A DNA stretch of 64,000 nt from Paraburkholderia dinghuensis (GCF_003837865.1 NZ_RQIS01000016.1:1-64000), one strand, 5' to 3'; shown: positions 16,216 to 24,333, numbered from the stretch's first letter. Numbers and translations are program-made. Notes: generated by a model from the letters alone, not told the origin.

Positions 16216-17000
16216 GCGGACCGGTGGAAGCGAATCCCTGGGACGCATTGCGCCGCTTCACGCGCGCGCGCATTGCGCTGGGTCGCGCGGGCAGCGGGTT
16301 GCCGACGGCACCCTTGCTTGCCTTCGAACTTGCGCATGCACAGGCACGCGACGCAGTGCAGCAGCCGCTTGACGCCCACGTGTTGCACACGGCACTGCGC
16401 GAACGCGCGCTGACTTCAATCGACGTACACAGCGCGGCGCCCGATCGCGATCACTACCTGCGCCGGCCCGATCTTGGACGGCGGCTCGACGAAGCGAGCG
16501 TTCGCGTGTTGCGCGACGCAGCAGGTGCGAGCACCGACGTCGTCTTCGTCATCGCGGACGGTCTTTCTTCACGCGCTGCCGCGACACACGCGCTCCCGCT
16601 GCTCGATGCGTTGAGGCCGTTGCTCGACGACTGGCGAGTCGGGCCGATCGTGGTCGCACGGCAGTCGCGCGTGGCGCTCGGCGACGAGATCGGTGAATGT
16701 CTGCGCGCGCGCTTCGTCGTGATGCTGATCGGCGAGCGGCCCGGACTCAGTTCGCCGGACAGCCTCGGCCTCTATCTGACCGCGGCGCCGCGCGTAGGCC
16801 GCACCGACGCCGAACGCAACTGCATCTCGAACGTTCGCCCCGATGGTCTCGGCTACAGCGCGGCCGCGGCGAAGCTGCACTATCTGCTAACGCGCTCACG
16901 CGCGCTCGGTTTCACCGGCGTGGGTTTGAAAGACGATAGCGACGACGCGCTCGCCGCTCCAATCGCACCGTTATCCGCACCGCGCGGCGCGGGCACCTGA
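16212..17000 (+). CDS. eutC: ethanolamine ammonia-lyase small subunit
   Basis: The 262-residue protein completes the B12-dependent lyase. Recognisable blocks are RRFTRARIALGRAGSGLPT near the N-terminus, HSAAPDRDHYLRRPDLGRRLD, VFVIADGLSSRAA, and the cobalamin-contacting region LIGERPGLSSPDSLGLYLT followed by RNCISNVRPDGLGY. It overlaps eutB by ATGA, so translation is coupled. Its stop is only 6 nt from the end of the convergent DUF779 gene, with no terminator in between. The C-terminal tail after KDDSDD is variable. Confidence 0.97.
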   Translation: MSGPVEANPWDALRRFTRARIALGRAGSGLPTAPLLAFELAHAQARDAVQQPLDAHVLHTALRERALTSIDVHSAAPDRDHYLRRPDLGRRLDEASVRVLRDAAGASTDVVFVIADGLSSRAAATHALPLLDALRPLLDDWRVGPIVVARQSRVALGDEIGECLRARFVVMLIGERPGLSSPDSLGLYLTAAPRVGRTDAERNCISNVRPDGLGYSAAAAKLHYLLTRSRALGFTGVGLKDDSDDALAAPIAPLSAPRGAGT

Positions 17001-17006
17001 AGCGCT

Positions 17007-17393
17007 TCACGCGTCCGCTCGCGCGACAGGATGCGTGTTGAGCCATGCGTTCTCGGCGTCGTCAAAGAGCCGCGAGCGCGTGAGAAAGCGCAGCCCGGTG
17101 GGCCGTTCCAGCGAGAACATGCCGCCATTGCCGGGCACCGCGTCGATAACGAGCTGCGTGTGCTGCCAGTATTCGAACTGCGCAGCGGTCATGTAGAACG
17201 GCATACCGCCGATTTCGCCGAGTCGCACGTCCGATGTGCCGACCATGAACTCGCCTACCGGAAAGCACATTGGTGCGCTGCCATCGCAACAGCCGCCGGA
17301 CTGGTGAAAGAGGAGCGGACCGTGTTCACCTGCGAGCCGCTCGATCAGCGCGAGCGCTGCGGGTGTGGCCGTGACGCGAAGCACCGTGTCCAT
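17007..17393 (-). CDS. DUF779-family protein next to aldehyde dehydrogenase
   Basis: The 128-residue protein starts at MDTVLRV behind GAGGAG. It shows the DUF779 core: LLFHQSGGCCDGSAPMCFP with C35, C36 and C43, then VRLGEIGGMPFYM and FEYWQHTQLVIDAVPGNGGMFSLE. The function of the family is unknown, but it is repeatedly found beside acetaldehyde-type dehydrogenase genes, as here, 103 nt downstream of the dehydrogenase on the same strand. The cysteine cluster suggests metal or thiol chemistry, perhaps in maturation or protection of the enzyme (inference). Confidence 0.85.
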   Translation of the reverse strand: MDTVLRVTATPAALALIERLAGEHGPLLFHQSGGCCDGSAPMCFPVGEFMVGTSDVRLGEIGGMPFYMTAAQFEYWQHTQLVIDAVPGNGGMFSLERPTGLRFLTRSRLFDDAENAWLNTHPVARADA

Positions 17394-17496
17394 GTCGCTC
17401 CTCGCACGGATCGTGCATAGAAGGGAACGTGCGGCGCGCGAAACGCGTATGCATCTCGCGCGCCGTACGCACATCGACAAAACGTCGACAAAACGC

Positions 17497-19017
17497 TCAG
17501 AAGAAACCGAGCGGCTTGTTGCTATAGCTGACGAGCAGGTTCTTCGTCTGCTGATAGTGGTCGAGCATCATCTTGTGATTCTCGCGACCGATGCCCGACT
17601 GCTTGTATCCGCCGAACGCCGCGTGCGCGGGATAGGCGTGATAGCAATTGGTCCACACGCGCCCGGCCTCGATCGCGCGGCCGAAGCGGTAAGCGCGCCC
17701 CCCGTCGCGCGTCCAGACGCCAGCGCCGAGACCGTAGAGCGTGTCGTTGGCGATTTCGAGTGCTTCCTCCTCCGTCTTGAACGTCGTCACGGAAACCACC
17801 GGCCCGAAGATCTCTTCCTGGAAGATGCGCATCTTGTTGTGACCGCGGAACACGGTCGGCTTCACGTAGTAACCGTCGCTGAGTTCACCCGACAGCACAT
17901 TGCGCTCGCCGCCGATCAGGCACTCCGCGCCCTCCTGCTTGCCGAGGTCGATATACGACAGGATCTTTTCGAGCTGCTCCTGCGAGGCCTGCGCGCCGAT
18001 CATCGTCTTCGCGTCGAGCGGATGGCCTTGCTGGACCGCGGCCACGCGCTTGAGCGCGCGCTCCATGAAACGGTCGTAGATCTTTTCGTCGATCAACACA
18101 CGCGACGGACAGGTGCACACTTCGCCCTGATTGAGCGCGAACATCGCGAAACCCTCGAGCGCTTTGTCGAAGTAACCGTCGTCGTGGTCGAGGACATCGG
18201 CGAAGAAAATGTTCGGGCTCTTGCCGCCCAGTTCGAGCGTGACGGGGATGATGTTCTGGCTCGCGTACTGCATGATCAGGCGGCCCGTCGTGGTCTCGCC
18301 GGTGAAGGCGATCTTCGAAATGCGGCGATTCGACGCGAGCGGCTTGCCCGCTTCGAGGCCGAAACCGTTCACGACGTTCAGCACACCCGGCGGCAGCAGA
18401 TCCTGGATCAGTTCGACGAGCACGAGCATCGACGCGGGCGTCTGCTCGGCGGGCTTGAGTACGACGCAGTTGCCGGCCGCGAGCGCGGGCGCGAGCTTCC
18501 ACGCGGCCATCAGGATCGGGAAATTCCACGGAATGATCTGGCCGACCACGCCGAGCGGCTCGTGGAAGTGATAGGCGACAGTATCGTGATCGATCTCGGA
18601 GATGCCACCCTCTTGTGCACGCACGCAGCCCGCGAAATAGCGGAAGTGATCGGCGGCGAGCGGGATATCGGCGGCGAGCGTTTCGCGCAGCGGCTTGCCG
18701 TTGTCGATCGTTTCGGCGACGGCGAGCTTGTGAAGGTTCTGCTCGATGCGATCGGCGATGCGGTTCAGGATGTTCGCGCGATCGGTCGGCGATGACTTGC
18801 CCCAGGCGGCTTTTGCCTTGTGCGCGGCGTCGAGCGCGAGTTCGACGTCGGCTTCGCGCGAGCGGGGAATCGACGTGAACGGATGGCCGGTGATCGGCGA
18901 AATGTCGTCGAAGTACTCGCCGCCCAGTGGCGCGACCCATTCGCCGCCGATGAAGTTGCCGTATTGTCGCTTGTACGGGAATTCGGTGGTCAGGAACTGC
19001 ATGTCTGCGTGATTCAT
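17497..19017 (-). CDS. NAD-dependent aldehyde (acetaldehyde) dehydrogenase, ExaC/AcoD type
   Basis: The 506-residue enzyme has the ALDH fold: IIPWNFPILMAAWKLAPALAAGNCVVLKP (coenzyme site), FTGETTTGR, general base E262 in LELGGKSPNI and nucleophile C301 in NQGEVCTCPSR. The variant QGEVCTCPSR is typical of the ExaC/AcoD acetaldehyde dehydrogenases used in ethanol, acetoin and ethanolamine breakdown. With eutBC convergent next to it, the probable job is oxidation of acetaldehyde to acetate. DUF779 follows in the same direction. A sigma-54-type promoter lies at 19088-19104, 71 nt before the start, implying an AcoR-like activator encoded elsewhere. Confidence 0.92.
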   Translation of the reverse strand: MNHADMQFLTTEFPYKRQYGNFIGGEWVAPLGGEYFDDISPITGHPFTSIPRSREADVELALDAAHKAKAAWGKSSPTDRANILNRIADRIEQNLHKLAVAETIDNGKPLRETLAADIPLAADHFRYFAGCVRAQEGGISEIDHDTVAYHFHEPLGVVGQIIPWNFPILMAAWKLAPALAAGNCVVLKPAEQTPASMLVLVELIQDLLPPGVLNVVNGFGLEAGKPLASNRRISKIAFTGETTTGRLIMQYASQNIIPVTLELGGKSPNIFFADVLDHDDGYFDKALEGFAMFALNQGEVCTCPSRVLIDEKIYDRFMERALKRVAAVQQGHPLDAKTMIGAQASQEQLEKILSYIDLGKQEGAECLIGGERNVLSGELSDGYYVKPTVFRGHNKMRIFQEEIFGPVVSVTTFKTEEEALEIANDTLYGLGAGVWTRDGGRAYRFGRAIEAGRVWTNCYHAYPAHAAFGGYKQSGIGRENHKMMLDHYQQTKNLLVSYSNKPLGFF

Positions 19018-19087
19018 GGTCGTGCTCCTCTATGTTCTCGGTACCGATATGGACGGGAGCGGCGCGCCGCTCTACCGGCAGGCGCTT

Positions 19088-19104
19088 ATGCCAGAACCGT
19101 GCCA
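19088..19104 (-). promoter_or_regulatory. sigma-54 (-24/-12) promoter of the aldehyde dehydrogenase gene
   Basis: Read on the minus strand the sequence is TGGCACGGTTCTGGCAT, with the GG-N10-GC spacing required for RpoN and the full TGGCACG element at -24. The -12 element is TGGCA instead of TTGCA. Transcription would start some 60 nt before the gene. Confidence 0.7.
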
Positions 19105-19228
19105 GCGGGGGATATGCTGCGGGAGGCGCACGCGGGGCGGTATGCGCGGGGGTATGAGGGTCACTGCATCGGGGGGGCGACACTCGACGCCGATTGCTCC
19201 GGCGTGCAACAGTTCGCTTCGGCAGTGC

Positions 19229-19240
19229 TTCAATATTGAA
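19229..19240. promoter_or_regulatory. palindrome, candidate enhancer site for the sigma-54 promoter
   Basis: TTCAATATTGAA is a perfect 12-bp palindrome about 125 bp upstream of the -24 element, a usual distance for activator binding to a sigma-54 promoter. It also lies about 100 bp before the small plus-strand gene at 19338. Confidence 0.45.
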
Positions 19241-19337
19241 CAGTCGAGGAAAGTATTTTCGGCTTTCCGGCCGTGCATGCTGTAGTCTTGGCGGCCGCAA
19301 TACCGTGATAGTCAGCAAGTCAGGAAGGAGAACACGC

Positions 19338-19532
19338 ATGTCCGAAACATTCGTCTGCCGCAACCAGTCGTGCGGCACGCCCTGGGAACAGAGCGAAGTG
19401 GTCATCAAGAACGAAGGCCAGGGTCCCCTGTTCCGCTGCCCGCTTTGCGGGGCGCGTAACTACCTCGAAGTGCTCGAGGACGAAGACGGCAAGGTCGTTT
19501 ATGAGCAGGTTGACGGCAAGCCGTTCCTGTAA
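19338..19532 (+). CDS. small zinc-ribbon-like protein, unknown function
   Basis: This 64-residue protein begins at an ATG with AAGGAG 7 nt upstream. Two cysteine pairs, C7/C12 (CRNQSC) and C34/C37 (CPLC), are placed as in a zinc ribbon. The C-terminal half is acidic (LEVLEDEDGKVVYEQ). I do not recognise a named family. It stands alone between the aldehyde dehydrogenase (divergent) and another small gene 110 nt downstream on the same strand. Confidence 0.7.
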   Translation: MSETFVCRNQSCGTPWEQSEVVIKNEGQGPLFRCPLCGARNYLEVLEDEDGKVVYEQVDGKPFL

Positions 19533-19642
19533 GCGGCGCTGTCGGCGGCGGGCTTTCCGGCGCGCCTGTCGATCCTGAGGGGCGATAGTCGATTCGCCGC
19601 CGCCGCCATGCTAAATTTGTCGCAACATCAAATCGGGGGCAA

Positions 19643-19864
19643 ATGATGAACCGCATTTTCATGACGCGAGAGGAAGCCATTCACCTCCTCGTCGAGGCGC
19701 ACACGGCGGCTAAGGGTAAAAGCGTGCAGTTGATTCAGCCGGTCGGCAAAGACCCCGCGAAGGTCGAAGCGCTCGACCGGCTGCTGCTCGACGTCCGCGC
19801 GGGCCGGGTCAATGAGTTTCGCGTCGATGCAAACGATAACGTCCATATCGCCATTACGGATTAG
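19643..19864 (+). CDS. small conserved-looking protein, unknown function
   Basis: The reading of 73 residues (or 72 from the next ATG) is preceded by GGGG and starts MMNRIFMTREEAIHLLVEAHTAAKG. It has an amphipathic N-terminal helix, a central basic part and a short beta-like tail VNEFRVDANDNVHIAI. No cysteines, signal peptide or membrane segment. The codon use is like that of the neighbouring core genes. I do not recognise it. A real gene is supported mainly by its codon pattern and position. Confidence 0.55.
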   Translation: MMNRIFMTREEAIHLLVEAHTAAKGKSVQLIQPVGKDPAKVEALDRLLLDVRAGRVNEFRVDANDNVHIAITD

Positions 19865-20038
19865 GCGGGTTTTCGCGGCGAAAATCGGCGGGTGGTTGTG
19901 GGGAGCTTGACGGTCGACGGGCGCAAGACGTTCTGCGAAGGCGTTCGGGGCCGCCGCGCGCGAACCGAGGAAGGTGACGTAAAACGAAGATCGCGCCAAA
20001 CCTGGTCGACTTCGATACGCTCAAGTTGCGGCGTCGGC

Positions 20039-21115
20039 TCAATCACAAGCCGACTTGGTATCGTCCTCCATGGTATTTACATCGAGTGCCGCCGTAGAAT
20101 CGCGCGCAGAATGTGAGGACAAACGTGTCCTCGTCGTCGCACCGACCATCCGTCTAAATCGGTAGCGTTTGTAGTCGTTAGCAAAGGCTTGATACGTGAA
20201 AGGAAAAGCCATCAGTATCATCAAAAGCCCAGCAAGAATCGAAATGGTGTTAGGTTCACGGTGACTCTCGTAAACAGGCGTGAATCTTCCTGTCTTTGCC
20301 ATATCTTCTAGATGCACTCGCTGTTCTCGGTCTTTATCCAGACCGGTAACGGTGGTCGTTCCGTCCATATTTGGCGATAACTGTATATTTGTCTTTTTTC
20401 CATCATGTTCATAGATGTAATCGATGGACGGCTTGCGCCCTAACGGGCCGATTCCGACCGTTGATATCCCTGCAAAAACATACAAAGCCACCACGGCCAA
20501 ATATACGTATTTTGAGATTAGTCGCCGTATTTTCGATTTTGTTTCGGGCTGAGGCAGAGTTGCGGATTTGACCTCTCCCAGACTAGCAATCCTGTGTGAC
20601 CAGTGCAGCTTTTCGACGAGCGCTTCTGGTTTTAGCTTGGAGTGCAAATTATCAAGTAATGCAAGCGCCTGAAAGGAAAAGGCCTCGTCCCGCCGAAAAA
20701 GGCCAAAACTTATCTCCAGAACACTTGGCGAAATGATCTCTCCTTTCGTTTGTAGATCTTCGGCTACGCCAGTGAGTTTAAATTCTAACCATGCACACCC
20801 TCCTGGAAGTGTGCAGGTAAGGGGTTTTTCCGTCATCTCTGGCGTCAGGTCAACGCTACCATCATTCACGAGGTAACCGCTTAAGAGCACGACGCTTCTG
20901 TCGATTGGCGTATCCCTGTAGAGGATCGCTAAATTGGGGATCCTCGTTGCAAAATCGTCAAGTAGCGCTACTGATTGCTCGCGAACGAAGGTAAGGCTGG
21001 CCGGATATTTAACACGTCGCAGTGTCAGATAAATAGCCCATAGGCCGAAAAGCGCACTTACCGCGATTCCGGCGATGCCGAGTGTGTCGGAAAAGGAAAA
21101 TTGAGGTACGGTCAT
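20039..21115 (-). CDS. orphan three-helix membrane protein in an AT-rich island
   Basis: The 358-residue protein has membrane helices at about 12-31, 203-224 and 290-311. A domain of about 170 residues lies between the first two, a short domain with DGKKTNIQLSPNMDGTTTVTG lies between the last two, and a basic tail (YKRYRFRRMVGATTRTR) follows. I recognise no family. Its DNA is clearly less G+C-rich than the genes around it and uses many A/T-ending codons, so it was probably acquired by transfer; it stands next to tRNA-Lys, a frequent integration site, but no integrase is present. Function unknown; a stand-alone defence or envelope role is speculation. Confidence 0.75.
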   Translation of the reverse strand: MTVPQFSFSDTLGIAGIAVSALFGLWAIYLTLRRVKYPASLTFVREQSVALLDDFATRIPNLAILYRDTPIDRSVVLLSGYLVNDGSVDLTPEMTEKPLTCTLPGGCAWLEFKLTGVAEDLQTKGEIISPSVLEISFGLFRRDEAFSFQALALLDNLHSKLKPEALVEKLHWSHRIASLGEVKSATLPQPETKSKIRRLISKYVYLAVVALYVFAGISTVGIGPLGRKPSIDYIYEHDGKKTNIQLSPNMDGTTTVTGLDKDREQRVHLEDMAKTGRFTPVYESHREPNTISILAGLLMILMAFPFTYQAFANDYKRYRFRRMVGATTRTRLSSHSARDSTAALDVNTMEDDTKSACD

Positions 21116-21575
21116 TTCGTATATCGGATTTTTGTAGAATTATCGACAACTCTTAGACGAATCTGAAACAACAGCTTTTAGGTAATTTGCCGTCTAGCAA
21201 ATCCATCACCGCCGCCAGTACGGAAAGATACCAAATTTCCTCGGTCAATTGGACTCTCTCGACATGTCCCTAGCCGGCAAGGTTTCCAACGTTTCCAATG
21301 TGTGGGCAAATTCAGCGCGCCAAAATTTTGGAAACCCCTCCCAAGACATGAATGGCGCGAGGTCCAGAGAAGTGCTGAACTGCAATTGGTGATGCGAACG
21401 TCAAAATGTTATTGGCACGGGAAGCGTCCTGACGCACCCGCTCGGGCGAGCAGTGGGACGTGTTGACGCGACGCGCTCAATCGGGTTGTCATGCCGCAAT
21501 CGAGAATTCGGTGAGGCGCCGATGAGGCACAAGCCTTTGCGGTGCACCCGAAAATGTCTACACGGATGCCAGAAA
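21116..21575. other. AT-rich non-coding stretch between orphan gene and tRNA-Lys
   Basis: I see no gene. The block TTTCCAA occurs twice close together near 21280-21300, and GGAAACCCC/CCAAAATTTTGG-like short symmetric runs are present near 21325-21345. The stretch may be a degraded remnant of the element that brought the orphan gene. Confidence 0.4.
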
Positions 21576-21610
21576 GCAAAAAGCCCGGTCGCAGAGACCG
21601 GGCTTTTTGC
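21576..21610 (-). terminator. strong terminator after tRNA-Lys
   Basis: A perfect 15-bp stem (21576-21590 with 21596-21610; core AAGCCCGGTC) closes a 5-nt loop and has A/T runs on both sides, so it can work in both directions. It lies 10 nt beyond the tRNA 3' end. Confidence 0.9.
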
Positions 21611-21620
21611 TTGAATTCTT

Positions 21621-21696
21621 TGGTGGGGCGTGAGTGACTCGAACACTCGACCTACGGATTAAGAGTCCGCTGCTCTACCAACTGAGCTAACGCCCC
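21621..21696 (-). tRNA. tRNA-Lys (anticodon CTT)
   Basis: On the minus strand the 76-nt cloverleaf starts GGGGCGTTAGCTCAG, has the anticodon loop CTCTTAA (anticodon CTT), T-loop GTTCGAG and ends CGCCCC-A-CCA with an encoded CCA. The acceptor stem is fully paired. Confidence 0.97.
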
Positions 21697-21708
21697 AACA
21701 GAAGCGGA

Positions 21709-21737
21709 ATTATGCAGCACTTTTTGCGACTTGCCAA
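21709..21737 (-). promoter_or_regulatory. promoter of tRNA-Lys
   Basis: On the minus strand TTGGCA (21732-21737) and CATAAT (21709-21714) are separated by 17 bp, ending 12 nt before the tRNA. Confidence 0.7.
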
Positions 21738-21956
21738 GACATTTTTGCGAGAGCCCTGAAAAAAGCCTGCGGCCGGCTCCAGGCTCGGATCCGCGCCATC
21801 GGGTACCACCCGGTACCAACCGCCCGACGCCCCCTATTGCCCATTTCCTGCCACAACCCCACCTCGCCGGTATGATGTTGCGACACGAAGCTCATACGCC
21901 GGATGCGCTCCACCACACCGGAGCCCCGCCCGGTCCCGCATTCTGAAAGGCCTACG

Positions 21957-22361
21957 ATGGACGACAACGCAATCAACGCGCTCCTCGAGCGCGTGCTGGC
22001 GCCGTGGGTGCGCTCCCTTGGACTGGTGCCGGTCGAAGTGACCGACGACGCTGTTACCCTACGCCTTCCGTTTTCCGGCGAACTGCGACACACGGGCGGC
22101 GTGATTTGCGGCCAGGTCTTCATGGCCGCAGCTGATACCGCGATGATCGTCGCCATTTCGGCGGCACTGGGCGGCTTCAAGCCGATGACAACCGTCGCGC
22201 TGAACACCAATTTCATGCGTCCCGTCCGCAAGGGCGATGTGCTCGTTACGGCGCGCGTACTGCGCATGGGCCGCAATCTGGTCTTCGGTGAAGTGGAGCT
22301 CTACGATGAAGATGGCCGGATGGCCGTCCACGCAACCTCGACCTACGCGCTGCTCGACTAA
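21957..22361 (+). CDS. PaaI-type hotdog thioesterase
   Basis: The 134-residue protein starts at MDDNAINALL with GAAAGG upstream. It has the hotdog-fold pattern of PaaI/YbgC-like acyl-CoA thioesterases: LRLPFSGELRHTGGVICGQVFMAAADTAM around residues 38-66 (the H-x-G-G and the aspartate of the long helix are catalytic in the family), followed by TVALNTNFMRPVRKGDVLVTARVLRMGRNLVFGEVELYDEDGR. Likely hydrolyses an aryl- or acyl-CoA in the cytosol. The patatin gene follows after 35 nt in the same direction, so both may act on lipid or acyl substrates. Confidence 0.88.
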   Translation: MDDNAINALLERVLAPWVRSLGLVPVEVTDDAVTLRLPFSGELRHTGGVICGQVFMAAADTAMIVAISAALGGFKPMTTVALNTNFMRPVRKGDVLVTARVLRMGRNLVFGEVELYDEDGRMAVHATSTYALLD

Positions 22362-22396
22362 AAGCGCGCCCCGATCGCCAGAAGGAAGCAAAGCAT

Positions 22397-23272
22397 ATGT
22401 TCGATCAGGTAGTTTTCGCGGGCGGCGGTAACCGCTGCTGGTGGCAGGCCGGCTTCTGGGACATCGTCCGGCCCGAGCTGCAGATTCGTCCGCGCGTGAT
22501 CACAGGCATCTCGGCGGGCGCCGCCACGGCGTGCATGCTTTACACGCGCGACGCCGACTGGGTCATGCGCTACTACGAAGAGGCACTGCGCCATAACAAG
22601 CGCAACGCCTATTGGGGCAACCTGCTGCGCGGCGAATCGGTGTTTCCGCATTACCGCATCTACCGCCAGGCGCTGCTCGACATTTACGGCGAGCATTTCG
22701 GCAACCTCAGCGATGCACCCGAGATCCGCATCGGCGTGTCGCATGTACCGGGCTGGCTTGGCGCACGCAGCGCGGTGGCGGCGGGGCTGATCGCCTACAA
22801 CATCGAGAAATACGTCCGCAAGACGCTGCATCCGACGCTCGGCCGCAAACTCGGCTTTCGCCCGGAATTCGTGACGGCGCAAGCATGCGAAAGCGTCGAG
22901 GATCTCGCGGACCTGATCCTGCAGTCGTCATGCACGCCGCCGTTCACGCCAGTTCTGCGACGCAACGGACGACCCGTGCTCGATGGCGGGATGGTCGACA
23001 ACGTGCCGGTCGATGCACTCGACGATGGGCCCGGCCGCGTGCTCGTGATGGTGACGCGCCTGTATCCGCGTCCGCAGATGTTCGTCGTGCCGCATGGCGA
23101 GCAGCAGCGCATTTATGTGCAGCCGTCGGCCAGGGTGCCGATCTCGAGCTGGGACTACACGAGCCCGCATCAGATGCAGCACGCCTATAACCTCGGCCGC
23201 GTAGACGGCGAGCGTTTTCTCACGCGACTGCCCGCGGTGCTTGAAGCCGCGGCGCACGTCCAGGCGGTATAG
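22397..23272 (+). CDS. patatin-like phospholipase
   Basis: The 291-residue protein has the patatin catalytic set: the oxyanion loop AGGGNRCWW (8-16), nucleophile S39 in GISAG, and the catalytic aspartate in LDGGMVDNVP near residue 196. No signal peptide is seen, so it acts in the cytosol or at the inner face of the membrane. Patatins are acyl hydrolases for phospholipids. The short extra DRGRVLVMVTRLYPRP-like C-terminal part resembles bacterial RssA-type proteins. It follows the thioesterase gene by 35 nt and is convergent with the dehydrogenase gene; a GC-rich hairpin at 23281-23304 lies between. Confidence 0.88.
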   Translation: MFDQVVFAGGGNRCWWQAGFWDIVRPELQIRPRVITGISAGAATACMLYTRDADWVMRYYEEALRHNKRNAYWGNLLRGESVFPHYRIYRQALLDIYGEHFGNLSDAPEIRIGVSHVPGWLGARSAVAAGLIAYNIEKYVRKTLHPTLGRKLGFRPEFVTAQACESVEDLADLILQSSCTPPFTPVLRRNGRPVLDGGMVDNVPVDALDDGPGRVLVMVTRLYPRPQMFVVPHGEQQRIYVQPSARVPISSWDYTSPHQMQHAYNLGRVDGERFLTRLPAVLEAAAHVQAV

Positions 23273-23280
23273 CCGCGCTT

Positions 23281-23304
23281 CTGCCCCTGCAGCGGCAGGG
23301 GCAG
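23281..23304. terminator. GC-rich hairpin between convergent genes
   Basis: CTGCCCCTGC (23281-23290) and GCAGGGGCAG (23295-23304) form a perfect 10-bp stem with a 4-nt loop. There is no T-run, so it is only a possible terminator for the patatin and dehydrogenase genes. Confidence 0.4.
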
Positions 23305-23319
23305 CAAGGGGCTGCGAGC

Positions 23320-24333
23320 TTACCTGCGCCGTCCGCCTTGCAGCGCCTGCGGATTGGCGACGCTCGACAAATCGCCCGAATCGAACGCGAGGATGTTGCG
23401 AAACGCCGCGCTGAAGTAAAGCTCATAGCTCTCGCGTTCCACATAACCGACATGCGGCGTGCAGATCACGTTCTCCATGCGCAGCAGGCTGTAGCCCTGC
23501 AGGATCGGTTCGCTCTCGTAGACGTCGATGGCCACCATCCCCGGCCGGTTGTGCGAGAGCGCGCCGAGCAGCGCGTTTTCTTCGAGCAGTTCCGCGCGGC
23601 TCGTGTTGACGAGCAGCGCCGTCGGTTTCATGCGCAACAGATCTTCCTGCTTCACGATCGCGCGCGTGTCGTCGTGCAGGCGCAGATGCAGCGACAGTAC
23701 GTCGCTTTCTTCGAATAGCGCTTCACGGCTCGCGGCGGCTTCGTAGCCGTCGGCGCGCGCCGCTTCGAGCGAGTGCTCGCGGCCCCAGATGAGCACGCGC
23801 ATCCCGAACGCCTTGCCGTAGCCCGCCACGAGCCGGCCGATCTTCCCGTAGCCCCAGATGCCGAGCGTCTGCCCGCGCAGCACCTGGCCGAGCCCGAAGT
23901 TCGGCGGCATCGCCGATGTTTTCAGACCCGACTGTTGCCATGCGCCTTGCTTGAGGTTCGAGACGTACTGCGGAATCCGGCGTTGCGCGGACATGATGAG
24001 CGCCCACGTGAGTTCAGCGGGCGCGATCGGCGATCCGGTGCCTTCGAGCACGGCGATGCCGCGTTCGCTGCACGCGGCGAGGTCGATATGCGAGCCGACG
24101 CGCCCGGTCTGGCTGATCATGCGCAGGTGGGGGAGCTTGTCGAGCAGTTGCGAGGTGATGCGCGTGCGCTCGCGGATCAGCACGAGTGCGTCAACTTCTG
24201 AGAGGCGGCTGGCCAACTGGCCGAGTCCCCGTACGGTATTGTTGAAGACCTTGACCTCGTGGTCGGCGAGCAGTTGAAAGCAGTCGAGCTTGCGGACGGC
24301 GTCCTGGTAGTCGTCAAGGATGGCAATTTTCAT
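23320..24333 (-). CDS. D-2-hydroxyacid dehydrogenase family protein
   Basis: The 337-residue reading starts at MKIAILDDYQDAV; a start 17 codons further upstream is also possible, and neither has a strong ribosome site. It matches the NAD-dependent D-isomer 2-hydroxyacid dehydrogenases: catalytic-domain start, Rossmann motif GIWGYGKIGRLVAGYGKAFGM, conserved arginine in LLVNTSRAELLEENAL, acidic residue in VAIDVYESEP and catalytic histidine in VICTPHVGYVERES. It resembles the phosphoglycerate-dehydrogenase-like branch. Substrate not predictable. It is convergent with the patatin gene. Confidence 0.88.
   Translation of the reverse strand: MKIAILDDYQDAVRKLDCFQLLADHEVKVFNNTVRGLGQLASRLSEVDALVLIRERTRITSQLLDKLPHLRMISQTGRVGSHIDLAACSERGIAVLEGTGSPIAPAELTWALIMSAQRRIPQYVSNLKQGAWQQSGLKTSAMPPNFGLGQVLRGQTLGIWGYGKIGRLVAGYGKAFGMRVLIWGREHSLEAARADGYEAAASREALFEESDVLSLHLRLHDDTRAIVKQEDLLRMKPTALLVNTSRAELLEENALLGALSHNRPGMVAIDVYESEPILQGYSLLRMENVICTPHVGYVERESYELYFSAAFRNILAFDSGDLSSVANPQALQGGRRR

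Noticed and set aside
17885..19408. Long minus-strand frame overlapping the aldehyde dehydrogenase
   Set aside because: It is a frame-shifted reading of the dehydrogenase, rich in Arg and Pro, without motifs.
21401..21646. 81-codon minus-strand frame, possible remnant of an integrase
   Set aside because: It runs through the tRNA terminator into the tRNA gene and shows no integrase motif.
20039..21696. Integrated element with attachment sites at tRNA-Lys
   Set aside because: No integrase and no second copy of the tRNA 3' end were found in the window, so only a suspicion of transfer remains.
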